From Actinomycetota bacterium (GTDB lineage Bacteria; Actinomycetota; Acidimicrobiia; Acidimicrobiales; Ilumatobacteraceae), in contig VGCD01000014.1 of assembly GCA_016870215.1 (NCBI GenBank), positions 1 through 45,173 on the forward strand: 45,173 nt of DNA, written 5' to 3'. Shown piece after piece: positions 18,830 through 26,769 of the stretch. Position 1 is the stretch's first letter; every line of letters begins with the position of its first letter. The position numbers and the translations under genes are program-made. The notes beneath the pieces are model-generated. The model was not told the origin of the DNA. It made no database searches and saw nothing but the letters and a program-made list of their open reading frames with translations.

Positions 18830-19024
18830 GTGTCGATGAACGAGAACCAGCACGAAACCGCCATCAACTTGATTGCCATCGAACAAGACCTTGCCGATGT
18901 GGAAATTGCCCTGTCGCGTCTTGAAGCAGGCACGTACTGGACATGCGAAGTGACGGGCAATGACATTCCCGATTCGGTCCTTGAGCAGCGGCCCACGTCT
19001 CGCGTGGCGAACCTGCCTCGCTGA
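18830..19024 (+). CDS. Zinc-less DksA/TraR-like small protein
   Basis: 64 residues from GTG 18830, or 62 from ATG 18836. The helix (EQDLADVEIALSRLEAGTYW) followed by TCEVTGNDIPDSVLEQRP closely resembles the end of the DksA/TraR family helix and its zinc finger (GTYGxCExCGxxIPxxRLEAxP). Here the second cysteine is Thr and the downstream CxxC pair is replaced by RVANLPR and a stop, so zinc binding is lost. DksA-type proteins act on RNA polymerase; this one may be a degenerate or specialised short form. Identification is by pattern. Confidence 0.65.
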   Translation: MSMNENQHETAINLIAIEQDLADVEIALSRLEAGTYWTCEVTGNDIPDSVLEQRPTSRVANLPR

Positions 19025-19057
19025 CTTTTTCAACTGGTCGCGCTGAAGCGCAACGGA

Positions 19058-19918
19058 TCACTTCTCGCGCAGCTTCGCCAACAAGCGCAGAATTTCGAGA
19101 TACAGCCACACCAGTGTGACCAACAAGCTAAGTGCACAGAACCACTCCATGTAAGCGGGCATCTTGTTCTTTTCGGCCCAATCGATCATGTCGAAGTCGA
19201 GCGCCAAGTTGAATGCCGCCAGACCGGCGACAAACACGCTGAACAAAATGCCAAAACCCGATGCGCTGCTGATGAATGACGGCGTGGCACCGAACATGCT
19301 GAACACCAACGACACCAAATAGAACACCGCAACGCCGACGGTGAGGCCCATGACAGTGCGGCGGAAGCGGTTGGTGACCTTGATGATTCCGGTGCGATAC
19401 ATGAACAGCATTCCGAAGAACACTGCAGCGGTAACACCGACTGCCTGCAACACGATGCCGCTGTATTCAGCGTCGTAGGCGCGACTGATTGCACCGAGTA
19501 CGACACCTTCAGCAATTGCATACACAGGCGCAAGGAAGCGTGAGAGCGCTGGCTTGAAGGTTGCGACGAGCATCGATACGAGACCGACGATGAAACCACC
19601 AAGCACCCAGCCAACTGGGAAGTTCAGAGTCGTCGTTGCTTCGCCTGTAGCTGTTGTCGAACTGATGACATCTACCTGCGTCCACGTAATTGCTGCTGAC
19701 GCAACGAGCAACAACAGCAACATGATGGATGCGCTTGCGGTACCCGACGCGGTCATGACACCTCCGTGCCATGTGGTGACTGGACCATCAGAAACCGGTG
19801 GTGCCCACGTACCAGAAGTGGAAGACGACTGACCATTCGGTGCCGCCCATCCGGCGTCGCTTTCGGTGCGAGTTGCCACCCGAGTCATCGTTTTTTCATT
19901 GAGCAGAGGGTTCGACAT
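19058..19918 (-). CDS. Bax inhibitor-1/YccA family membrane protein
   Basis: 286 residues from ATG 19918 (MSNPLLNEKTMTRVA); the frame is open far upstream into the sigma-factor gene but that part is not credible. A 55-residue soluble N-terminus with Ser/Gly/Trp-rich sequence is followed by seven membrane helices. The actinobacterial-type BI-1 features are visible: N-terminal PLLNEKTM, and the C-terminal DFDMIDWAEKNKMPAYMEW block, whose Asp residues match the calcium-leak site of BsYetJ-like proteins. The family conducts calcium leak or affects membrane stress; role here is not known. Divergent from the sigma-factor gene. Confidence 0.88.
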   Translation of the reverse strand: MSNPLLNEKTMTRVATRTESDAGWAAPNGQSSSTSGTWAPPVSDGPVTTWHGGVMTASGTASASIMLLLLLVASAAITWTQVDVISSTTATGEATTTLNFPVGWVLGGFIVGLVSMLVATFKPALSRFLAPVYAIAEGVVLGAISRAYDAEYSGIVLQAVGVTAAVFFGMLFMYRTGIIKVTNRFRRTVMGLTVGVAVFYLVSLVFSMFGATPSFISSASGFGILFSVFVAGLAAFNLALDFDMIDWAEKNKMPAYMEWFCALSLLVTLVWLYLEILRLLAKLREK

Positions 19919-20080
19919 GACCAAAGCGTAACGAGAATTCACAACCTGTGCCTGTCGGAGCGCCACGAATGTCGCCACTTTGCGAACTTCTGGTCTCCCA
20001 TGTGGTTGCGAGACAGGCCGTCGGTATCCTTCCCCTATTCGGCCCCGGCGGGGTGGCCGGTGAGACAGTTCGGAGTCAGC
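19919..20080. other. Divergent intergenic region between BI-1 gene and sigma-factor gene
   Basis: 162 bases without a gene. It should hold promoters in both directions, but I see only weak candidates, such as a TATCCT near 20027, with no convincing -35 partner. A short GC-rich inverted repeat (CCCC-GGC-GGGG at about 20042-20052) lies 30 bases ahead of the sigma-factor start. Nothing else stands out. Confidence 0.35.
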
Positions 20081-21019
20081 GTGGCGAAGGATCGTGTGGA
20101 TCGCGACGAAGAAGATCTTGTCCGTCTGTATCTGACAGATATTGGTCAGTACACACTTCTCACGAAAGACGATGAAGTTCGCCTTGCAAAGGCCATCGAA
20201 GCCGGCAAAGCAGCAGGTGAAGAACTTGCAGCCACCAAGAATGTCACCGTCGCCAAGCGACGCGAGTTGAAGAAAATCATTCGTGAAGGCGAAATCGCCG
20301 AGCGTGCATTCGTGCAATCAAACCTTCGTCTCGTGGTGTCCATCGCGAAGAAGTACCAAGCATCGGGTCTGCCATTGCTTGACCTCATCCAAGAAGGAAA
20401 CCTCGGCCTTATGCACGCCGTCGAGAAGTTCGACTGGCGCAAAGGCTTCAAATTCTCCACATATGCAACGTGGTGGATTCGCCAGGCCATCACCCGCGGT
20501 ATCGCCAACACCGGTCGCACCATCCGTCTTCCAGTCCATGCAGGCGACACGCTTGCACGACTGCAGAAGGCTCGCTCGCGCCTCGAGCTGAAGTACGGCC
20601 GTCCGGCCACGCTTGCCGAGTTGGCAAAAGAAGTCGAGATGCCAGAAGACAAAGTCACCGAGGCATTGCGTTTCGCTGCCGAACCGTTGTCGCTCTCCGA
20701 ACCACTTCGTGAAGATGGCGATGCCGAGTTGGGTGATGTCGTCGAAGATCGCTCTGCGGTGTCACCCTTCGAAGAAGCAGCAACGTCGTTGTTGCCCGAA
20801 GAAATTCAGCGCCTTCTCGCTCCGCTCGATGAGCGTGAGCGTGAAATCTTGAAGTTGCGTTTCGGTCTCGATGGCAAAGGTGAGCCGCGCACACTCGAAG
20901 AGGTTGGCGAACATTTCAACCTCACTCGTGAGCGCATTCGTCAAATCGAAGCTCGCGCCATGAGCAAGTTGCGTCACCCCAGTTCCGACACTGGTGCACG
21001 CGACCTCTTGTCGGTTTAG
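20081..21019 (+). CDS. Sigma-70 family RNA polymerase sigma factor, RpoD/SigA-like without region 1.1
   Basis: 312 residues from GTG 20081, preceded by GGAG at a good spacing; an upstream in-frame GTG at 20060 has weaker support. Region 1.2 (DLVRLYLTDIGQYTLLT), regions 2.1-2.4 (DLIQEGNLGLMHAVEKFD and TYATWWIRQAITRGI), region 3 and region 4 (LEEVGEHFNLTRERIRQIEA) are complete and very close to consensus for group 1/2 factors. The Lys/Ala-rich acidic N-terminal extension (region 1.1) of primary sigma factors is missing. It may be the main housekeeping factor of a streamlined genome or a group 2 factor such as SigB/HrdD; other rpoD genes cannot be seen here. Confidence 0.93.
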   Translation: MAKDRVDRDEEDLVRLYLTDIGQYTLLTKDDEVRLAKAIEAGKAAGEELAATKNVTVAKRRELKKIIREGEIAERAFVQSNLRLVVSIAKKYQASGLPLLDLIQEGNLGLMHAVEKFDWRKGFKFSTYATWWIRQAITRGIANTGRTIRLPVHAGDTLARLQKARSRLELKYGRPATLAELAKEVEMPEDKVTEALRFAAEPLSLSEPLREDGDAELGDVVEDRSAVSPFEEAATSLLPEEIQRLLAPLDEREREILKLRFGLDGKGEPRTLEEVGEHFNLTRERIRQIEARAMSKLRHPSSDTGARDLLSV

Positions 21020-21028
21020 TTCTTCACT

Positions 21029-22033
21029 TCACAACGACGTTGTCGTTGGTGGAAATGCAGTTCGACGCACTCCGTCGATGACACCAACTATTCCTGCTGC
21101 AAGCATCATCGGTACGAGCACTCGCACTATCCACTGCGCATCATCAGCACCAGGTATGTATGCCGATTGCACGTAGTCGCGCGCGAACCATGCACCGAGC
21201 ACCAAGGACAAACCAGCACCAGCAACAAACGCCGGAGCAGTAATTGAGTCTGAGCGTCGTGTACGCATAAACACTGACGTGATTGCAGCGAGAGCAGCTG
21301 CCGCACCGAAACCGAACAACAACGGAGCTGGTCGCGCAGCTGCGGGAAGCGCATTCATCTGCCACGCACCTGCTGCAAGTGCCAACGCACCAATTTTGAA
21401 TGCTGCAAGGTCGACTATTGACCGCGCACGAAGCGCGACAAGCGCAAGAACTATCACGGTGATCAATCCACACGCCCACCACCACGTGGAGGCACGCTCG
21501 CGCAGATACATCTCACCTCGAATATCAGTGGCTACCCCGTCAACGGAGACGGGCACCACCCAGTCCTGGATCTTTCCGCGCGCGTCAATCGTTGCTGGTG
21601 GCTTCGGACTCATCCAATGCGACCGGTGGTCGTGCCACATTGCCTCGCCGTTGCTAGCGATTCTTCGCCATGCAGTTTCTGTCGTGGAGAACGCAGATTG
21701 GTCTGATGCGTCGTACTCGTTCCCGTAGCGCGACTCATTCATAGCTCGTGTGATGGACCGGTCATTCACCCACACGGTGCCGTCTGTGTCGATGCGTATA
21801 TACGGCTCGTTCTCATACCCCGCCACTTCGACTTTCACGCCGTCACTGCGTACGCGCAAGAACGAATCGAAGCCCACGATGTCAATTCGCACCGCGCTCG
21901 GTGGCATCGGGGTGACCGAGGTGACGATGCTCTCGGTGTCTCGAGCACCGGCGGCATTGCCGTCACCGGCAAGACCTGGCATGAGCGACAACAGCGACAC
22001 CGCCATTGACACCATCGCCGTCACCACCGCCAT
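21029..22033 (-). CDS. Conserved actinobacterial exported/membrane protein of unknown function
   Basis: 334 residues from ATG 22033, which gives a clear signal peptide (VVTAMVSMAVSLLSLMPGLAG); longer readings to 22180 would overlap the dehydrogenase gene. The extracytoplasmic part (about 30-165) has EVAGYENEPYIRIDTDGTVW and MWHDHRSHWM, motifs I recall from a recurring actinobacterial family of unknown function. About six membrane helices follow (about 170-330). A role in the envelope is likely by topology alone. Converges on the sigma-factor gene with nine bases between stops. Confidence 0.72.
   Translation of the reverse strand: MAVVTAMVSMAVSLLSLMPGLAGDGNAAGARDTESIVTSVTPMPPSAVRIDIVGFDSFLRVRSDGVKVEVAGYENEPYIRIDTDGTVWVNDRSITRAMNESRYGNEYDASDQSAFSTTETAWRRIASNGEAMWHDHRSHWMSPKPPATIDARGKIQDWVVPVSVDGVATDIRGEMYLRERASTWWWACGLITVIVLALVALRARSIVDLAAFKIGALALAAGAWQMNALPAAARPAPLLFGFGAAAALAAITSVFMRTRRSDSITAPAFVAGAGLSLVLGAWFARDYVQSAYIPGADDAQWIVRVLVPMMLAAGIVGVIDGVRRTAFPPTTTSL
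21032..21048. terminator. Short hairpin between convergent sigma-factor and membrane-protein genes
   Basis: A perfect seven-base inverted repeat, CAACGAC-gtt-GTCGTTG, sits at the junction, inside the last codons of the minus-strand gene. There is no clear T-run on either side, so its role as a terminator is uncertain. Confidence 0.35.
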
Positions 22034-22092
22034 GTCTCTGACCGTACCGTTTCGAGGCCTGCTCGCACCGGCTCGCTCCGTAAAGTTGCAGC

Positions 22093-23064
22093 GTGACCTC
22101 TGCCTCTGAGCCACATGTCGTGTTGTTGAGCGACACCGTGTGGGAGCGCTACAGCGACCGCATTCTGAATGCAGACCCAACCGTCACGCCTGTCATCTAC
22201 ACGGGTCCTGAACAACTTCCCGACGAGCAAGTTGCCAACGTGCGTAGTGCGTGCTTCAGCGATGACTGTTGGCCAGACCGCACTCTCGGCATTATGCGTT
22301 CGGCCCTCGCTGCACCGAACTTGAAGTGGTTGCACACTTTCTCCACTGGTGTCGACAGCCCTATCTTTCGCACATTTGTTGAACGTGGAGTTCGTCTTAC
22401 CAATTCAGCTGGAACTGCAGCATCACCGATTGCTCAAACCGTGATGATGTACATGCTTGCTCACAGTCGCGACTTCAAGGGTTTCGTTCGTCAGCAAGAA
22501 CGACATGAATGGACAATGCATCGCTTTGTTGAACTAGAGGGATCATCGCTGCTCGTCATTGGCGTAGGTCCTATTGGTCAAGAAATCATTCGTCTTGCAC
22601 AAGCGTTCAATATGAAGGTCACCGCAGCGCGTCGCACTACTGCCGGGTTGCAACCTTGCCCCGTGGTTCCACTGTCGCAACTTCATGCAGCTCTCGCGCA
22701 AGCCGATTATGTGGCCCTCGCTCTTCCGTTGAACGATGACACGCGCAACCTCATCGATGCCGATGCTCTCGCTGCCATGAAGCCTGGTTCGTTCTTCATG
22801 AATGTCGGTCGAGGTGAATTGGTAGATGAACCCGCACTTGTTGAAGCGCTCCGAAGCGGGCACTTGTCTGGCGCGGGCCTCGATGTGTTTGCAGTCGAAC
22901 CACTTCCAAGCAACAGTCCCCTATGGGACATGGACAACGTCATCATCACTCCGCACTCAAGCGGCACGTCGACCCTTATCAGTGGTCGCGCGATCGACAT
23001 CTTCATCGACAACTTGTCGAACCTTGCCAGCGGTGCGCAGTTGCGTAACGAAGTGGTGTTCTGA
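22093..23064 (+). CDS. D-2-hydroxyacid dehydrogenase family protein
   Basis: 323 residues from GTG 22093. The nucleotide-binding GVGPIGQEI is near 155, and the catalytic set is complete: Arg about 239 (NVGRGELVDEPAL), Glu about 268 (FAVEPLP) and His about 288 (ITPHSSG). These are the NAD(P)-dependent 2-hydroxyacid dehydrogenases, which reduce 2-keto acids such as hydroxypyruvate, glyoxylate or phosphoglycerate-type substrates. Length and the lack of an ACT domain exclude a standard SerA. Divergent from the membrane-protein gene, 59 bases apart. Confidence 0.92.
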   Translation: MTSASEPHVVLLSDTVWERYSDRILNADPTVTPVIYTGPEQLPDEQVANVRSACFSDDCWPDRTLGIMRSALAAPNLKWLHTFSTGVDSPIFRTFVERGVRLTNSAGTAASPIAQTVMMYMLAHSRDFKGFVRQQERHEWTMHRFVELEGSSLLVIGVGPIGQEIIRLAQAFNMKVTAARRTTAGLQPCPVVPLSQLHAALAQADYVALALPLNDDTRNLIDADALAAMKPGSFFMNVGRGELVDEPALVEALRSGHLSGAGLDVFAVEPLPSNSPLWDMDNVIITPHSSGTSTLISGRAIDIFIDNLSNLASGAQLRNEVVF

Positions 23065-23130
23065 CCTCTACTTCCAGCAACCTGTCTCCGTTTCACAGAC
23101 GACGCTCACACATCCCCGCAGACCCGACGA

Positions 23131-23135
23131 GGAGG
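23131..23135 (+). promoter_or_regulatory. Strong Shine-Dalgarno for the TadZ/Ssd-like gene
   Basis: A perfect GGAGG is found five bases before the GTG at 23141 and two bases before the GTG at 23138, so 23141 is the better start. It marks the head of the Tad cluster. Confidence 0.7.
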
Positions 23136-23140
23136 CTGTG

Positions 23141-23773
23141 GTGTATCTGTTCCATTCGAGCAAAGGTGGCAATGGCACCACCTTGGTGACTGTCGCTTGC
23201 GCACTGGCGGAAGTTGCACAGCGCCCCCGAGCAGTGTTGGTCGACCTGTGTGGCGACGTTCCCGCAATGCTCGGAATGGCCGAACCCGTCGGACCTGGCG
23301 TGAACGATTGGCTGGCTGAGAACTCCACAGCAGATGCCGACACCCTGCTGCACTGCGGCACCACGATCGAGAACGGGTTGCTCGTGATTCACCGTGGCGC
23401 AGAGCATGTTGAAGGTTCACCTCGCTGGGCACTTCTCGCCGCCACTCTTGCAACACTGCCGGTACCGGTGTTTGTCGACGCAGGCACTCGCCTCGTTGCC
23501 GACGACATGGCACAACGTGCACGGCGCATGATTCTGGTAACGAAGCCCTGTTATCTCTCACTGCGTCGCGCAACTCTTCTTCGTCGACCATCTCACGTGG
23601 TGGTGGTCAACGAACAAGGGCGGGCACTCACACCTAAAGATGTTGAATCAGTCCTTGCCGCACCTGTCATCGCAACCATTCCGGTTGACCCAGCAGTGTC
23701 ACGCGCCGTCGATGCAGGACTTTTCCCCGCACGTTGCACACAACTGCTCAGTAAACACTTGCCACAACTATGA
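23141..23773 (+). CDS. TadZ/CpaE/Ssd-like ParA-family ATPase with altered P-loop
   Basis: 210 residues from GTG 23141; the frame is open upstream into the dehydrogenase gene, which is discounted. The start YLFHSSKGGNGTTLVTVA resembles the deviant Walker A of MinD/ParA proteins, but the usual catalytic Lys of KGGxGKT is Thr13, while the signature Lys8 remains. A Walker-B-like VLVDLCGD (about 33) and the later ILVTKPCYLSLRR fit. TadZ/CpaE proteins place pilus machinery at cell poles, and the mycobacterial homologue Ssd (Rv3660c) heads the equivalent locus. ATP hydrolysis may be weak or absent. Stop overlaps the TadA start. Confidence 0.8.
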   Translation: MYLFHSSKGGNGTTLVTVACALAEVAQRPRAVLVDLCGDVPAMLGMAEPVGPGVNDWLAENSTADADTLLHCGTTIENGLLVIHRGAEHVEGSPRWALLAATLATLPVPVFVDAGTRLVADDMAQRARRMILVTKPCYLSLRRATLLRRPSHVVVVNEQGRALTPKDVESVLAAPVIATIPVDPAVSRAVDAGLFPARCTQLLSKHLPQL

Positions 23774-24717
23774 GCACGATGACTGCAGCACCACTCAGTT
23801 CTCTCATTCCCGGAGGACTCGGGTCACTGCAATCGTTCTGTGACAATCCGTTGATTGCCGAAATCATGGTGGTTGGCGGACGCCATGTGTGGGTAGAAGA
23901 ACGCGGTTGCATTCGACGTGTGGGAGAGCTGATGCAGGGTGAGTTTGATGTGTTGGTTGAACGACTGCTTCGTTCCTCTCGTCGACGCCTCGACCTCATG
24001 TCGCCCATCGTCGAGGCTCGACTTCCCGACAACTCTCGTCTATGTGCTGTGTTACCGCCCGTCTCTGTCGATGGTGGCTCATTGAACATTCGCCGCTTCA
24101 CATCTGACATTCGTGACCTTGAACAGTTCTGCTCAGACCACCATGCAGCAATCCTTCGACAAGCAGTGCGTGATCGCCGCAACATTGTTGTCTCGGGTGC
24201 GACATCATCGGGGAAAACCTCTCTCTTGGCCTCGCTCGCTGCGCAGATTGACAGCAATGAACGTGTCGTGTGCATCGAAGACACTGCAGAGCTACCACTG
24301 CACTGCGAGCACCTGGTGCGACTCGAGGGTCGTCCACCAAACATCGAGGGTCAGGGGCATATCTCCATGCAAGTACTTGTGCGCACCGCGCTTCGACTAC
24401 GACCAGATCGCATTGTGGTCGGAGAGGTGCGTGGCGCAGAGGTGGTCGACATGTTGACCGCGTTGCACACAGGTCACCGCGGCTGCTGGACCACGTGTCA
24501 CTCCACGTCGCTGCACGACACGCCACAACGGTTGGCCACCATGGCAATCACCTCAGAGAGAGGGTGGGACATGCACATTGCACACGACATGGTGCGAAGT
24601 TCGATAGATGTCATTGTGCACATGCAGCGCCACGGTGAGCGACGCGTGGTTGCATCAATCGGTGTGTTCGAGCGCATGTCAGACGGTTCGGTACGTCTGG
24701 CTTCAGTCGACAATTGA
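23770..24717 (+). CDS. tadA: TadA/CpaF-type secretion ATPase
   Basis: 315 residues, shorter than many TadA proteins because the N-terminal region is small. The Walker A GATSSGKTSLL is near 143-153, an Asp-box-like ERVVCIEDTAELPL near 170-180, and a Walker-B-like RPDRIVVGEVRGAEV near 205-222, followed by GHRGCWTTCHS. These are the standard marks of type II/IV secretion ATPases that drive Flp/Tad pilus assembly as hexamers at the inner membrane. ATGA overlap with TadZ and TTGA overlap with the next gene show tight coupling. Confidence 0.92.
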   Translation: MSTMTAAPLSSLIPGGLGSLQSFCDNPLIAEIMVVGGRHVWVEERGCIRRVGELMQGEFDVLVERLLRSSRRRLDLMSPIVEARLPDNSRLCAVLPPVSVDGGSLNIRRFTSDIRDLEQFCSDHHAAILRQAVRDRRNIVVSGATSSGKTSLLASLAAQIDSNERVVCIEDTAELPLHCEHLVRLEGRPPNIEGQGHISMQVLVRTALRLRPDRIVVGEVRGAEVVDMLTALHTGHRGCWTTCHSTSLHDTPQRLATMAITSERGWDMHIAHDMVRSSIDVIVHMQRHGERRVVASIGVFERMSDGSVRLASVDN

Positions 24718-25742
24718 CATTTGTCGTGGCGCTCGCCACTTTCACTTCCGTGTACTTGGCGATAGTCCACCCCATGTACATGTTCTGTGACCGATCCATC
24801 ACTCGCCGTCGCATCGGCATCACCTCTCGCTCGGTGGATGTGCACGCCATCGCCAACCATGAAACGGTTGCCAATGCCTTGCAATCAATGGCCAATCGCA
24901 TGCGCACCGGGGTGTCAGCCAGCGAGGCCCTCGATGATGAGTTGACCAACATGGCTGTCGACCACAACGCCTTCGCATCACTCATCGGGGCCGATGTTTC
25001 ACACGCAAGCACACCGACTGAGCTTGAGCAACATGCCGCACATCATCGATCGCAGCACCTCATGGAGTACGACGTTCACGTGCACACGGCACAAGCTCGG
25101 GCATCTGCAAAAGTGCTCACTGCAGCACCAGTTGTGTTCTTGGCCGTGATGATGGTGGGCAGCGCATCTCTACGTACACGACTCACACATTCTCCGGCAC
25201 TTCTCACCGCGGTGATTGTCGGCCTGGCACTCAACGCGCTTGCGCGGCGATGGATGACACGACTCATCGCACATGCAACGCACATCGACAGCCACGAGCA
25301 AGCACTCACCGAGATTCACCAGCTGGTGTCAGTTGCTCTTTCAGCAGGACACACCATTACTGATGCTCTTCTGGAAGCCCATGCCAAGTGTGATTCTCAT
25401 GGCAAGGAACTTCTCGACATGCCGGCTCAACACCTGACATCAGGCGGAACTCTTGCTGAATCACTGTCGATGATGTCGAGCGACTCTCGCCTTCGTTCGC
25501 TTGCTCGAGTGCTTCAAGACAGTCAGCGACATGGCACTCCGGTGGCGCAGTTAGCTGAACAGTTGACGACCACGGCACACAGTGTCCGACGAAAGATCAT
25601 CGACGAGCGCATCCGTCGCCTACCCGTGCGCTTGGCAGCACCGCTCATAGCTGGTGTGTTACCGGCCTTCATCTTGCTCGCTGTCATACCGCTGGTCGCC
25701 GCTTCCATGGGTTCGTTCGATGTTGCACCTCGCAACCTGTGA
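24714..25742 (+). CDS. TadB/TadC-like inner-membrane protein with two T2SSF-like halves
   Basis: 342 residues from TTG 24714, overlapping the TadA stop (TTGA); GTG 24726 is a possible alternative. The N-terminal half (about 1-185) has one leading helix, a helical cytosolic part (NALQSMANRMRTGVSASEAL) and a pair of helices, which is the layout of TadB. The C-terminal half (about 190-342) repeats the pattern (EIHQLVSVALSAGHTITDAL, then ARVLQDSQRHGTPVAQLAEQ) with a final helix, as in TadC. In mycobacteria these are two genes. I read this as a single shortened TadB-TadC merger; the alternative is one unusually long TadB/C protein. Confidence 0.78.
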   Translation: MTFVVALATFTSVYLAIVHPMYMFCDRSITRRRIGITSRSVDVHAIANHETVANALQSMANRMRTGVSASEALDDELTNMAVDHNAFASLIGADVSHASTPTELEQHAAHHRSQHLMEYDVHVHTAQARASAKVLTAAPVVFLAVMMVGSASLRTRLTHSPALLTAVIVGLALNALARRWMTRLIAHATHIDSHEQALTEIHQLVSVALSAGHTITDALLEAHAKCDSHGKELLDMPAQHLTSGGTLAESLSMMSSDSRLRSLARVLQDSQRHGTPVAQLAEQLTTTAHSVRRKIIDERIRRLPVRLAAPLIAGVLPAFILLAVIPLVAASMGSFDVAPRNL

Positions 25743-25788
25743 CTCACACATCGCACACGACACACCCATTTGTCACGAAGGGACACTC

Positions 25789-26007
25789 ATGTGCGAGAAA
25801 CAGCAGCCACCCAACACGACCTCTAGTGATGTGCAGTACCAGCGCGGGCAAGCCACCACCGAATATGCGCTCATCTTGTTGGTGGCTGCAGTCATCGGTC
25901 TTGCCGTCATTGCATGGGCCACCACTGGTGGAGGTGCCGGAAAGATTGGTGGCCTGTTCGACAGCATGATCGACCTCATCGTCGAACAGGCAACTTCAGC
26001 TTTCTGA
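25789..26007 (+). CDS. Flp-like/DUF4244 pilin
   Basis: 72 residues from ATG 25789, with GAAGGGA just upstream. A short hydrophilic leader ends in QRG, and the mature start QATTEYALILLVAAVIGLAV follows, giving a prepilin-peptidase site between Gly20 and Gln21 and the conserved Glu at mature position 5. The mature pilin is about 52 residues, mostly one long hydrophobic helix with a glycine-rich bend and a short tail. It matches the DUF4244/Flp pilins located after TadC in actinobacteria. No prepilin peptidase is encoded in the window, so cleavage must rely on one elsewhere. Confidence 0.85.
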   Translation: MCEKQQPPNTTSSDVQYQRGQATTEYALILLVAAVIGLAVIAWATTGGGAGKIGGLFDSMIDLIVEQATSAF

Positions 26008-26020
26008 CATCGGCGCTTCG

Positions 26021-26416
26021 ATGATGAGGAAAGGCAGAGTGCAAACGGGTCAGTCCACCGTCGAATTTGCTCTGCTGCTTCCCTTAGTTGTCATGTGCGT
26101 CGCCCTCATATTGGTGGTTGTCATGGCAACTCAGGCTCAACTCAGTGTCGTCAACGCAGCACGAAATGCTGCGCGGGTTGCAATCATGCACACCGACTCA
26201 AACGTCGATACAACTCGAGCAGCGAATGATGCAGCTCGCGACTCATCTCCTCTTCGCCCACTGCTCGTCGACGTGACCACGCACAAGGACTTTCTCACCG
26301 TCACCGTGTCGGCACAGTGGGGCCTCCCACTTCCCATATTCGGTGCATGGCTTCCTCGCATCACAGTGAAATCGAGCACCACAATGTTGAGCGAGACGAC
26401 AGACGGTTCCCCGTGA
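26021..26416 (+). CDS. TadE-like pseudopilin
   Basis: 131 residues. TGQSTVEFALLLPLVV near the start has the TadE pattern: Gly10 before the cut and Glu15 at position 5 of the mature protein. One membrane helix is followed by an extracytoplasmic domain (about 40-131) of helix and strand. TadE proteins are minor pilins or assembly factors for Tad machinery. Starts 13 bases after the pilin stop. The cluster has no visible TadG or RcpC gene after it. Confidence 0.87.
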   Translation: MMRKGRVQTGQSTVEFALLLPLVVMCVALILVVVMATQAQLSVVNAARNAARVAIMHTDSNVDTTRAANDAARDSSPLRPLLVDVTTHKDFLTVTVSAQWGLPLPIFGAWLPRITVKSSTTMLSETTDGSP

Positions 26417-26436
26417 GCAACTAGTTTCTCTCAGTA

Positions 26437-26769
26437 ATGGATCTCGGGCTACGACGCACAGTCATCGGCAAGCGCCATGTGCTGATTGTCAGTGGCGACG
26501 TCGACTTGCCCACCGTTCCACGGTTCAATGAACACCTCATCCGATTGGTTGCTGATGCTCCGGGCGAAACCGTGGTGGTCGATATTGACGGCGCAGATGT
26601 GTTCGATGATTCTGCGCTTGGCCTCATCCTCGGCGCCGCTGGCCGCGCTCGGTCACTGGGGGGCGATGTCGTGGTGGTCGCCACAGGTGAACGCATGCGA
26701 CAACGTTTGTCTGAAAACGGTTTTCAGCGTGCTGTCACCGTTTCCTCTTCCATTGCTGACGCATCGTGA
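26437..26769 (+). CDS. STAS-domain anti-anti-sigma factor-like protein
   Basis: 110 residues forming a single STAS domain. VDIDGADVFDDSALGLILGA carries the DDSALG loop with the Ser normally phosphorylated by an anti-sigma kinase, and the preceding VIVSGDVDLP-type strand fits. Such proteins release sigma factors by binding an anti-sigma kinase when unphosphorylated. No kinase (RsbW-like) or partner sigma is encoded in the window beyond the sigma factor at 20081. Its stop overlaps the photolyase start (GTGA), an unusual pairing that hints at stress-linked expression. Confidence 0.88.
   Translation: MDLGLRRTVIGKRHVLIVSGDVDLPTVPRFNEHLIRLVADAPGETVVVDIDGADVFDDSALGLILGAAGRARSLGGDVVVVATGERMRQRLSENGFQRAVTVSSSIADAS

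Noticed and set aside
19024-19058. Possible terminator between the DksA-like and BI-1 genes
   Set aside because: GCGC-TGAA-GCGC is only four pairs and there is no T-run after it in either direction.
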